Source: an uncultured Christensenella sp.
GTDB lineage: Bacteria; Bacillota; Clostridia; Christensenellales; Borkfalkiaceae
Length of the DNA stretch: 64,000 nt
Direction of reading: 5' to 3'
NCBI GenBank assembly: GCA_910577555.1
Contig: CAJTLF010000008.1
Span: 1 to 64,000 of the forward strand
Below are positions 46,085 through 53,352 of the stretch, in pieces. Every line of letters begins with the position of its first letter. The first letter of the stretch is position 1. The notes under the pieces are model-generated. The model was given only the letters and a program-made list of their open reading frames with translations, was not told the origin of the DNA and searched no databases. The position numbers and the translations under genes are program-made.

Positions 46085-47022
46085 AGATTGCTATTAACGT
46101 GAGCGCGCTTGGCGACGATTTAGACCTTTCACCCTTTGAAAAACTCGGCGAATGTAAATTTTTCGGCGATATTACCCGAAAAGAACTGTTTGAATTATGC
46201 GCCGACGCGGACGCGCTGATAGTAAACAAACTGGAAGTGGACGAAAAGCTGCTTGACGCCTGCCCGTCCATTAAGTACGTAGGCACGTTTGCTACGGGTT
46301 ATAACGTGGTGGATATTGCCGCTTGCCGCAAGCACGGCGTTACTGTATGCAACGCGCCCGATTACTCCACCCACGCGGTGAGCCAGCATACTTTTGCCCT
46401 GCTTTTGGCTCTGTACGGAAAGACGGGCGAATATTCGAGCTCGGTGAACGCGGGGGACTGGATTAGGAGCAAGACTTTTTGTTACTTCACCTACCCCACG
46501 CACGAGCTTTACGGGAAAACCTTCGGTATTTTGGGCTACGGCAACATAGGTAAAGCCGTTGCGAAGATTGCCGACGCGTTCGGCGCGAAGGTTATTATTT
46601 CCACGCGCACCAAGCCCGAAAACTGCCCCTACGAATGCGTGAGCCTTGACGAGCTGTTGAAAACGAGCGACGTGGTTTCACTGCACTGTCCGCTGAACGA
46701 AAAGACGGCGGGGATTATAGACGGGCGCGCGCTCGGGCTAATGAAAGGGGACGCCGTGCTTATAAACACCGCGCGCGGCGGGTTGGTTGACGAGCAGGCT
46801 TTGGCGGATGCGTTGAACAAAGACAAAATTGCGGGGGCGGGGCTGGACACCGTTGCCGCAGAGCCTATGCGGGCGGACAATCCGCTTTACCGCGCGAAAA
46901 ACTGCGTTATCACCCCGCATATGGCGTGGACTGCGCACGAGACGAGAGCGCGGCTAATAGGCATAGTCGCGGGAAATTTGCAGGCGTTTATCGACGGAAA
47001 GCCCGTGAACGTGGTTTCGTAA
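46081..47022 (+). CDS. D-2-hydroxyacid dehydrogenase (hydroxypyruvate/glycerate type)
   Basis: 313 residues, the usual length. NAD-binding domain GILGYGNIGKAVAKIADAFG with the GxGxxG pattern. Catalytic residues: Arg in NTARGGLVDE, Glu in AAEPMRADNPL, and His in ITPHMAWTAHE. It also has the phrases YVGTFATGYNVVD and SQHTFALLLAL typical of HprA-like glycerate/hydroxypyruvate reductases. It reduces a 2-keto acid to the D-2-hydroxy acid with NAD(P)H; the substrate cannot be fixed from sequence. It is coupled to the YjbR gene by an ATGA overlap and ends in a strong terminator. Confidence 0.9.
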   Translation: MKIAINVSALGDDLDLSPFEKLGECKFFGDITRKELFELCADADALIVNKLEVDEKLLDACPSIKYVGTFATGYNVVDIAACRKHGVTVCNAPDYSTHAVSQHTFALLLALYGKTGEYSSSVNAGDWIRSKTFCYFTYPTHELYGKTFGILGYGNIGKAVAKIADAFGAKVIISTRTKPENCPYECVSLDELLKTSDVVSLHCPLNEKTAGIIDGRALGLMKGDAVLINTARGGLVDEQALADALNKDKIAGAGLDTVAAEPMRADNPLYRAKNCVITPHMAWTAHETRARLIGIVAGNLQAFIDGKPVNVVS

Positions 47023-47032
47023 AACAAGTTAA

Positions 47033-47069
47033 AAACCCGCCCCGTTGCGTTTTGCAACGGGGCGGGTTT
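47033..47069. terminator. Strong bidirectional terminator
   Basis: A 16-bp perfect stem (47033-47048 with 47054-47069), loop GTTTT, flanked by A-run and T-run. It serves the dehydrogenase gene on the plus strand and the GltD-like gene on the minus strand. Confidence 0.9.
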
Positions 47070-47080
47070 ATATATAGCCG

Positions 47081-48307
47081 TCAATCTTTGGGTAAATTTT
47101 TTAAATACTCGTCCATTGCGTAAGCTACGCGCTTGGAAGTTTCCACCGCTTCGACTACAGTCTTTGCCCCGCGCACCACGTCGCCCGATGCGAAAAGCCC
47201 TTCGCGCGTGGTGGAGCCGTCGGGCTGTATTTTGGCGAGTCCGCGCTCGTTGATTTCAAGACCCTTGGTCTGCGTAAGAATAAGGTTTGACGGGCGTTGG
47301 GAGACGCAAATCATTACCGTATCCGCTTTCATAAGCTCGGGCTTATCCGAAGTGTGGATAACCTTGTGGTTTTCGTCGCAGACGGTGTCGGCAAACATTA
47401 CCCCTTCGCCCGTAATTTCTACGGGGGCTTTGTTGAAGATGAACTCCGCGCCTTCAATTTCCGCATACTCCTTTTCTTCTTCGCTGGCGGTGTAGCGGTC
47501 GCTGCGCACCACTACCTTTACGTCGCTTACGCCCCGCCTTAACGCCGTGCGCGCCACGTCCATTGCAACGTTGCCCGCGCCGATTACTATCATTTTATCG
47601 CCCAGCTCGTAAACTTCGGGATTCTTTAAAAAGTGGACGCCGTAATGCACGTGGCCGAGAGTTTCGCCCTTTATATTCAGGGTGACGGGCCAGTTTACGC
47701 CCGTGCCGATGGATATGGCTTTAAAGCCGTCGCGGAACAGCTCTTCTATGCCGAACGCCTTGCCGATAGTTATATTGAACTTGATTTTTACGCCGAGCTT
47801 GCGCAGAATTTTTTCGTACTTGTCCACTATCGCTTTGGGCAGGCGGAAGTCGGGAATGCCGTAACGAAGTACTCCGCCTATTTCCGATTTGGATTCGAAA
47901 ATAGTTACGTCGTAGCCGAGCTGAGCCATTTTTATGGCTATGGTAATGCCCGCGGGACCTGCGCCCACGACGGCGACTTTTATTCCGTTGGGTTCTGCCT
48001 TTTCCAGCTCTACGTTGTCGATATAGTAGGACGAGACGAAGTATTCAACCGTGCTGATTTCCACGGGTTCGCCCTTTATGCCGCGCACGCAGTGACCCTG
48101 ACACTGGTTGCCGTGGTTGCATACGAGCGAGCAAATTACCGAAAGCGGGTTGTTTTCGAACACGATTTTACCAGCTTTCTGAATTTCGCCCGCAAGAAAG
48201 AGCGAAATCATTTCGGGTATGGGCGTGTTTACGGGGCACCCGGGTCTGCATAAAGGTTTTTTACAGTTTAAGCATCTTTTAGCTTCGGCAATTACGTTGT
48301 GCGCCAT
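47081..48307 (-). CDS. Stand-alone GltD-like NAD(P)-dependent FAD/Fe-S oxidoreductase
   Basis: 408 residues. The N-terminal Fe-S part has cysteine pattern CLNCKKPLCRPGCPVNTPIPE and later CSLVCNHGNQCQGHC, which holds two [4Fe-4S] clusters in glutamate synthase small subunits and NfnB. FAD motif VAVVGAGPAGITIA, then GGVLRYGIPDFRLPK, NADPH-binding VIGAGNVAMDVARTALRRG, and GLFASGDVVRGAKTVVEA near the end. It is shorter than GltD (about 460) and no large subunit gltB or NfnA partner lies beside it. It probably passes electrons between NAD(P)H and an unknown acceptor. RBS GGAGATAAAAA before ATG. Confidence 0.87.
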   Translation of the reverse strand: MAHNVIAEAKRCLNCKKPLCRPGCPVNTPIPEMISLFLAGEIQKAGKIVFENNPLSVICSLVCNHGNQCQGHCVRGIKGEPVEISTVEYFVSSYYIDNVELEKAEPNGIKVAVVGAGPAGITIAIKMAQLGYDVTIFESKSEIGGVLRYGIPDFRLPKAIVDKYEKILRKLGVKIKFNITIGKAFGIEELFRDGFKAISIGTGVNWPVTLNIKGETLGHVHYGVHFLKNPEVYELGDKMIVIGAGNVAMDVARTALRRGVSDVKVVVRSDRYTASEEEKEYAEIEGAEFIFNKAPVEITGEGVMFADTVCDENHKVIHTSDKPELMKADTVMICVSQRPSNLILTQTKGLEINERGLAKIQPDGSTTREGLFASGDVVRGAKTVVEAVETSKRVAYAMDEYLKNLPKD

Positions 48308-48357
48308 TTTTTATCTCCAGATAAGTTATTCCCCAAACGGGAAAATTAAACAACCTA

Positions 48358-48386
48358 ATTTTAACATACGAAATAATTATTTTCAA
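48358..48386 (-). promoter_or_regulatory. Promoter of the GltD-like gene
   Basis: Minus-strand TTGAAA (48386-48381), 17-bp spacer, TAAAAT (48363-48358). Confidence 0.6.
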
Positions 48387-48416
48387 GGACCTTAAGTAAT
48401 TTAATACAATAAAGAT

Positions 48417-48443
48417 ATTCCCCGACCGAAAGGGTCGGGGAAT
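48417..48443 (-). terminator. Terminator of the InlB-repeat lipoprotein gene
   Basis: ATTCCCCGACC (48417-48427) with GGTCGGGGAAT (48433-48443), 11-bp perfect stem, 5-nt loop, downstream of the gene ending at 48460. Confidence 0.8.
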
Positions 48444-48459
48444 AATTAAGTTCGTGCTT

Positions 48460-50556
48460 TTACGCCTGTTTTACCGCCGTAAAAATTTCGTCGCCGGTAA
48501 CCAATACGGACGAGCCGTCTTCCGAGAACGAGAAGGTATAGCTTTTAAAGCTACTGCCTACCAGCAACGCGGAAACGGAGTACGCTCCGTCTTCGTCAGT
48601 CAACGCTTTCGCTTCGCTCCGGTCGTCGCCCATTTGTACGCTGCCGTTCGTGAAAATTCTTACTATCCGTAACGATACGGTCTGCGCGGTAGCGTCGAAA
48701 ACGAAAGTATAATTTAAGGTAAACGGGCCGTCTGGTTTCGTATACGTGTAAGTACCGGACTGTATTCCCGCGGCAACGATTTTTTCTACGGATACGACCA
48801 AATCGCCGCCACCGCCGCCTACTACCACCGAGAAGTTGTACTGCCTTGCCTTGAGAGCAACTTCCGTTCCGCCTTTAAGCACGGAAACGGTCGGCATGGT
48901 GAAAGGAAGGTACGCCATATAATTATCCAGCTCGCACTTTTCAACCGCGTAATTATTGCCTTCGCTCACGCGGTATACGCGGAGCATATACTTCCCTTCT
49001 TCGGGCACGGTGAAAGTGAAATAATAGCGCGAATCTTTATTGCATTTTGCGATAGTGTGAGTTTCTCCGTCGACGAGTATCGCGGGATTGTCCGCGGAAA
49101 GCCCGGGAACGGGGGCGGGTTCGGGGACCTGCGTTACGGTAAACGATACGGATTTTGCTCCGTTTGCGGGTTTGACCATAATGAAGTCGCGGTCGCTGTA
49201 CATACCCGTATCCATAAGCCTGAACGGCTCGCCCGCAACGATATCTATTTTATCGCAGCGCTCGCCCGTTCTGCCCGTGTAAATGTCGCACCAGTAAAAC
49301 TCCGTGCCGTCGGCAAAATCGTCGAATACGAACCACTTATCCTTTAACGCCACAACGCAGTAATACACGTAGTCGAACGTCTTTATCACGCCTGCTTCGT
49401 TCAATGCGCCGTCTGCGGAATATGCAAGGTAGCCGTGGTTTGCCGAATCGCTTGCGCGGCTCGCCTTTACGAGCGAGTCGGCGGGTTGGGTACCCCATAC
49501 CCCGTCCGTTTTGGTATATACGTCTATGCTTACGACTTCGTCGTCAACCTTATTGATTTTTATTTTTACCGAATATTCGCGCATGCCCGCACCGTTTTCG
49601 CGGACTTTTATAGTATATAACTCACCGTCGAAAGCGACCGCGGTTACGAAACCGGTCGGATTGTAGCCGCTGCTGAAGCGGACTGCGGGAACGGCGCTTG
49701 CCTGAACGACGGACAGCGAATAGCCGTCGCCCATATACGCTTCTTCATAATCGAAGGGCATTGCAAGGGCTTGCACGCTTACGCTTGCGGAAAAGCTCTT
49801 TTCGGATTTTGTAAGCTTGTAAGTACCCGCTTCGAAATACTGCACGGTAGAAGAAACGCCGTCGCTATTGAGTATTACTGTATTTTCAAGGTCGTTGAAA
49901 AGGTATTTGAAGGTTTCGCCGTCCGCGCCGTCTTTAACGCTTAAATCCACGGTATAATTGCCCGCGTGGGAAATGCTGAAATACTCCAAATCGTTCACTT
50001 CTACGTTGAAAGGAGCTTCCGCCAAAACGGCGTGAACGCCTTTCCAGCCCGCGTATATAGTAAGGTTTTCGCTCACGGTATCGGTTGCGAAGTTCCACTT
50101 GACGGTGAGAAGTTCGTCCTTATACCAGCCGTTGAACACCAAGTTCTCCGCGACGGGGTCGTCGGGTTTATCCACCGTTGAACCCGCCGCCAGCCCCGTT
50201 ACGGGTTGCGGTGCGTCGCCGTGACCGTTCATTTCGAACGTTACCGTATACGCGTCTGCCCACGACGCATAGAGAGTTATATCGGAAGTAACCTTATCGG
50301 TTGCAAAATTCCATTCGTCTGAAAGAGAGTCGTCTTTAAACCAACCGTTAAATATGAAATTTTCCGCCTTGGGGTCGGCGGGTTTTCTTATGGTCGAACC
50401 TTCGGTTAAACCCGTTATAGCCTGCGGCGCAACGCCGTGACCGTTCATTTCGAAAGTGACGGTATATGTTTTTTGCGCGCAAGCCGCGGCAAAACCAAAG
50501 GCAACCGTGCAGATTATACTGCAAAACACAAGAGCAAGAAGTTTTTTCAATTTCAT
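48460..50556 (-). CDS. Lipoprotein with two InlB B-repeats
   Basis: 698 residues. Signal peptide with a lipobox-like AAAC (FGFAAACAQ), so probably lipid-anchored. Two InlB B-repeat (Listeria-Bacteroides) units follow at about 30-100 and 102-172, each reading YTVTFEMNGHG, then GSTxxKPxDPxAENxxFNGW and DxTLYASW. The remaining 500 residues are beta-rich with sugar-binding or pre-peptidase-like jelly-roll character (KYYFTF-type strands such as DSRYYFTFTVPEEGKYMLRV). No catalytic motif is visible. It is likely a surface adhesin or carbohydrate-contact protein. RBS AAAGGAG before ATG 50556. Confidence 0.85.
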   Translation of the reverse strand: MKLKKLLALVFCSIICTVAFGFAAACAQKTYTVTFEMNGHGVAPQAITGLTEGSTIRKPADPKAENFIFNGWFKDDSLSDEWNFATDKVTSDITLYASWADAYTVTFEMNGHGDAPQPVTGLAAGSTVDKPDDPVAENLVFNGWYKDELLTVKWNFATDTVSENLTIYAGWKGVHAVLAEAPFNVEVNDLEYFSISHAGNYTVDLSVKDGADGETFKYLFNDLENTVILNSDGVSSTVQYFEAGTYKLTKSEKSFSASVSVQALAMPFDYEEAYMGDGYSLSVVQASAVPAVRFSSGYNPTGFVTAVAFDGELYTIKVRENGAGMREYSVKIKINKVDDEVVSIDVYTKTDGVWGTQPADSLVKASRASDSANHGYLAYSADGALNEAGVIKTFDYVYYCVVALKDKWFVFDDFADGTEFYWCDIYTGRTGERCDKIDIVAGEPFRLMDTGMYSDRDFIMVKPANGAKSVSFTVTQVPEPAPVPGLSADNPAILVDGETHTIAKCNKDSRYYFTFTVPEEGKYMLRVYRVSEGNNYAVEKCELDNYMAYLPFTMPTVSVLKGGTEVALKARQYNFSVVVGGGGGDLVVSVEKIVAAGIQSGTYTYTKPDGPFTLNYTFVFDATAQTVSLRIVRIFTNGSVQMGDDRSEAKALTDEDGAYSVSALLVGSSFKSYTFSFSEDGSSVLVTGDEIFTAVKQA

Positions 50557-50581
50557 ATTTTCTCCTTTCGGTTAATTAGTT

Positions 50582-50624
50582 TTTCGTTTGCGTTTTTAAC
50601 GCAAACGAAAGCCCATGGGCTTTC
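50582..50624 (-). promoter_or_regulatory. Two overlapping hairpins in the 5' leader of the InlB-repeat gene
   Basis: A 13-bp perfect stem (50582-50594 with 50598-50610, loop of three) and an 18-bp perfect palindrome GAAAGCCCATGGGCTTTC (50607-50624) share the bases 50607-50610, so they cannot both form fully. They lie between promoter and ribosome site of the gene starting at 50556. They could be an mRNA-stabilising leader or a switch. Confidence 0.55.
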
Positions 50625-50641
50625 TGATTTATATTACGCTT

Positions 50642-50670
50642 ATAATATAATTTTATTGAATAAAAGTCAA
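50642..50670 (-). promoter_or_regulatory. Promoter of the InlB-repeat lipoprotein gene
   Basis: Minus-strand TTGACT (50670-50665), 17-bp spacer, TATTAT (50647-50642). Confidence 0.7.
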
Positions 50671-50734
50671 ATCATTTTTGCATATTTATAAATATTTTAT
50701 AAATTATTTATGCGAAATTTTACATAATTGAATA

Positions 50735-50769
50735 AAAACTCCCTTTCACAGGCTCGGAAAGGGGTTTTT
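50735..50769 (-). terminator. Terminator of the XRE regulator gene
   Basis: AAAACTCCCTTTC (50735-50747) pairs with GAAAGGGGTTTTT (50757-50769) with one G-U pair. On the minus strand it is followed by a T-rich tract. Confidence 0.8.
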
Positions 50770-50804
50770 ATTATTTAATATATATTGCAAAATAATTAGG
50801 GGTG

Positions 50805-51026
50805 CTATTCTTTGTATTCGTTTACGCAGAGTATTTCGTTTGCGTCTAAATCAAGTACTGCGCAAAGATTTGCAAAAGTATCTAAAGCAGGCATTTTTTG
50901 CCCCTTGATATAGCAAGAAATTTGTTGCTGTTTAATTCCTAAACGACGGGCTAATTCTGTTTGAGTTAAACCGCTTTGTTTTATAGCTTCCGCTAATCGC
51001 TGTTGTATTTTGTCAAGTTTAATCAT
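50805..51026 (-). CDS. XRE-family helix-turn-helix repressor
   Basis: 73 residues, all of it a Cro/C1-type domain: LAEAIKQSGLTQTELARRLG, then IKQQQISCYIKGQKMPALDT and FANLCAVLDLDANEIL. It has no effector domain, as in phage or accessory-module repressors. Three palindromic operators lie immediately upstream in the divergent region it shares with the 91-residue gene, so it very likely represses itself and that gene. It is AT-rich compared with the neighbouring hydrogenase genes. Confidence 0.9.
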   Translation of the reverse strand: MIKLDKIQQRLAEAIKQSGLTQTELARRLGIKQQQISCYIKGQKMPALDTFANLCAVLDLDANEILCVNEYKE

Positions 51027-51047
51027 TATTTTTACCTCAACAAAATA

Positions 51048-51124
51048 TTACACCTTTTAGATGTAAAATGGTTGACTTACACCTATTGGGTGTGATAATA
51101 TTTATATACACCCTTAGGATGTAA
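51048..51124. promoter_or_regulatory. Three palindromic operators at exact 29-bp spacing, with embedded promoter
   Basis: Sites are TTACACC-N5-GATGTAA (51048-51066), TTACACC-N5-GGTGTGA (51077-51095) and ATACACC-N5-GATGTAA (51106-51124). Consensus TTACACC-N5-GGTGTAA, centres at 51057, 51086 and 51115. The rightward promoter TTGACT (51072-51077) with TAATAT (51096-51101) brackets the middle site, so repressor binding would block it. Confidence 0.8.
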
Positions 51125-51129
51125 AACTT

Positions 51130-51162
51130 ATGACTGAATTTAACAGCATTGCTGATAATTAA
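51130..51162 (+). CDS. Possible 10-residue leader peptide
   Basis: ATG ACT GAA TTT and on to TAA encodes MTEFNSIADN between the operators and the 91-residue gene. No clear ribosome site; the frame may be chance. Confidence 0.15.
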   Translation: MTEFNSIADN

Positions 51163-51201
51163 ACAAAATGTATAAAAAAGATTTTATAATAGGAGCAAAT
51201 T

Positions 51202-51477
51202 ATGAAAAAATCACTGATAACTGAACTTTTAAACGGGGAAACAGATTTTACCGAATTAATTAAATTATTTAAAATTAAAGAATACAGCGACAACAACGAC
51301 AAAATTTATGAAATACACCAAAGCTTATGCAAGGATATGACCGACGAAAAACAACGCGAAACTATGGACGAGCTGTCGGACGCGCGAGCGGCTATGGAAT
51401 TGGTTGTTATGACCGAATATTTTAAAATGGGGTTTAAAGTAGGGTTGACTATCGGTGCGGAAACTTTTCTGGAATGA
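51202..51477 (+). CDS. Small DUF6809-like protein under XRE control
   Basis: 91 residues, acidic and helical: KSLITELLNGETDFTELIKL, DEKQRETMDELSDARAAMEL, and EYFKMGFKVGLTIGAETFLE. The C-terminal 'YFxxGFKxGxxxxxE' is typical of the DUF6809 family found in Clostridia and their mobile elements; function unknown. TAGGAGC precedes the ATG. It is transcribed from the operator-bearing promoter at 51072-51101 and is the only visible target of the XRE repressor. A hairpin terminator follows at 51526-51554. Confidence 0.8.
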   Translation: MKKSLITELLNGETDFTELIKLFKIKEYSDNNDKIYEIHQSLCKDMTDEKQRETMDELSDARAAMELVVMTEYFKMGFKVGLTIGAETFLE

Positions 51478-51525
51478 CAAGGCGTGCGGCGTTCGCCGCG
51501 CGGGTTTATAATACTTTTTGCAAAA

Positions 51526-51554
51526 ATATCCCCGCGGCGGAGCCGCGGGGATAT
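51526..51554. terminator. Bidirectional terminator between DUF6809 gene and hydA
   Basis: ATATCCCCGCGGC (51526-51538), loop GGA, GCCGCGGGGATAT (51542-51554), 13 bp perfect, A-run left and T-rich right. A second, smaller GC hairpin lies just left of it (about 51483-51503). Confidence 0.8.
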
Positions 51555-51615
51555 TATCCTTATTATTACTTATCGCGCCGGTTATAAGATAATACTTACC
51601 GAACAAGTATTAAAA

Positions 51616-53340
51616 TTAATACTTATCGCGTTGGTGGTAGGTGGTATGCAAAAGCTCGTGCGCTTTATGGGAATTGGGTTCGCCGAAAAATTCTTTATAA
51701 AGAACTTCAACGGCGGGGTTTTCGTGAGAGCGGCGGAGTTTTCTTTCTTCGTCGTAATCGTACAGCGCCTGTGCGCGCACCGTCTTTAAATCTATATTAT
51801 TGCGCACTTCGTCGTGAACGTAGGGCTGACCGCCGCCGTTTATACAGCCGCCGGGGCAAGCCATAATCTCTACGAAGGTATAGTCCTTTTCTCCGTTTTT
51901 AATGCTTTCAAGCACCTTTCTCGCGTTGCCCAAACCGCTTGCCACCGCTACCTTTACGGTAGTTTTGCCCACGGTATATACCGCTTCTTTCACGCCCTGC
52001 GTGCCGCGCACTTCCTTAAATTCAAGGGGTGCGCCCTTGCCGCCGAGCTTTACTGCCGCCGTACGCAACGCCGCTTCCATAACTCCGCCCGTCGCGCCGA
52101 ATATCGCGCCCGCGCCCGTAGCTTCGCCGAATGGATTGTCGTATTCTCCGTCACCTAAGTTGACGAAATCTATGCCCGCTTCCTTTATCATTTTAGCCAG
52201 CTCGCGGGTGGTAAGCGCGGCGTCGGTATAGTGACCGAGTTCGTCGCGTGTTACTTCGAACTTTTTAGCCGTGCAGGGTATTACGGAAACGACGAAAAGG
52301 TTTTCGGGCTTTATGCCGTTCTTCTCGCAATAATACGTTTTGAGCAGTGCGGAAAACATTTCCTGCGGGGATTTACACGTTGATAAGTTGGGGATATATT
52401 GGGGGTAATAGTGTTCTGCGAACTTTATCCAGCCGGGGCAACAGCTTGTAAACATGGGCGTAGGTTTGCCGCTTGCAAGCCTTGACAAAAGCTCGTTGGC
52501 TTCTTCCATAATGGTAAGGTCGGCGGTGATATCCATATTGAAACACTTTACTTCGCCGAGCTGTTTTATAGCCGTTATCATTCTGCCTTCCACGTTGGTG
52601 CCTACGGGCAAGCCGAACGCTTCGCCAAGAGTTGCCCTTACAGACGGCGCGGTGTAGAATACTACCTGCTTATCGGGGTCTACTATCGCGCCCCATACGT
52701 CGGCGACCGCGCTCTTCTCGTAAAGCGCGCCTACGGGGCAGGCGACCACGCACTGGCCGCAATTTACGCAGGGCGTGAACGCGAGAGAGACGTCGTACGG
52801 CGAGCCTATTACCTTGGCGTAGCCGCGGTTTTTGGGACCTATCGCGCCTATGGTCTGATTTTCGCATGCGGCGACGCAACGGGTACAGGTTATGCACTTG
52901 CTGTTGTCGCGCACGACGGACGCCGACAGGTCGTCAATGGGTTTTAAGTCGTGGTCGGTGCCGAATTTATCTTCTTCCGCGTTGTACTCGAGCGCGAGCT
53001 TCTGAAGCTCGCAGTTCATAGAACGAACGCAGCTTAAGCACTTCTTTTTGTGGGTTGAAAGTATTAATTCGATTGTGGTCTTACGCGATTTTCTCACGCG
53101 CGGGGTGTTGGTGCGCACTTCCATACCTTCGGAAACGGGGTATACGCACGCCGCTACCAAGCCCCTTGCGCCCGTGGCTTCTACCATACACAGACGGCAC
53201 GAGCCGACGCACTGCACGTCCTTTAAATAGCAAAGGGTGGGTATTCTCACGTTTGCGAGCTTTGCCGCCTGCAGGATTGTGGAGCCTTCGGGCACGCTTA
53301 CCGCAACGCCGTTTATTTTTAAATTAACAAGTTTTTCCAT
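51616..53340 (-). CDS. hydA: [FeFe] hydrogenase catalytic subunit HydA (HydABC, group A3 type)
   Basis: 574 residues. N-terminal [2Fe-2S] domain with Cys37, Cys48, Cys51 and Cys65; a His-ligated cluster segment HKKKCLSCVRSMNC; two [4Fe-4S] motifs CITCTRCVAAC and CVNCGQCVVAC. H-cluster motifs: L1 TSCCPGW (298-304, including the proton-relay Cys), L2 IPCTAKKFE with Cys356, L3 MACPGGC (493-499). L2 normally begins MPC; here Met is Ile354. With HydB and HydC it forms a soluble complex that makes H2 by pairing NADH with reduced ferredoxin. Its start lies 12 nt after hydB. Maturases HydEFG are not in the window. Confidence 0.96.
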   Translation of the reverse strand: MEKLVNLKINGVAVSVPEGSTILQAAKLANVRIPTLCYLKDVQCVGSCRLCMVEATGARGLVAACVYPVSEGMEVRTNTPRVRKSRKTTIELILSTHKKKCLSCVRSMNCELQKLALEYNAEEDKFGTDHDLKPIDDLSASVVRDNSKCITCTRCVAACENQTIGAIGPKNRGYAKVIGSPYDVSLAFTPCVNCGQCVVACPVGALYEKSAVADVWGAIVDPDKQVVFYTAPSVRATLGEAFGLPVGTNVEGRMITAIKQLGEVKCFNMDITADLTIMEEANELLSRLASGKPTPMFTSCCPGWIKFAEHYYPQYIPNLSTCKSPQEMFSALLKTYYCEKNGIKPENLFVVSVIPCTAKKFEVTRDELGHYTDAALTTRELAKMIKEAGIDFVNLGDGEYDNPFGEATGAGAIFGATGGVMEAALRTAAVKLGGKGAPLEFKEVRGTQGVKEAVYTVGKTTVKVAVASGLGNARKVLESIKNGEKDYTFVEIMACPGGCINGGGQPYVHDEVRNNIDLKTVRAQALYDYDEERKLRRSHENPAVEVLYKEFFGEPNSHKAHELLHTTYHQRDKY

Positions 53341-53352
53341 ATCGCACTCCCC

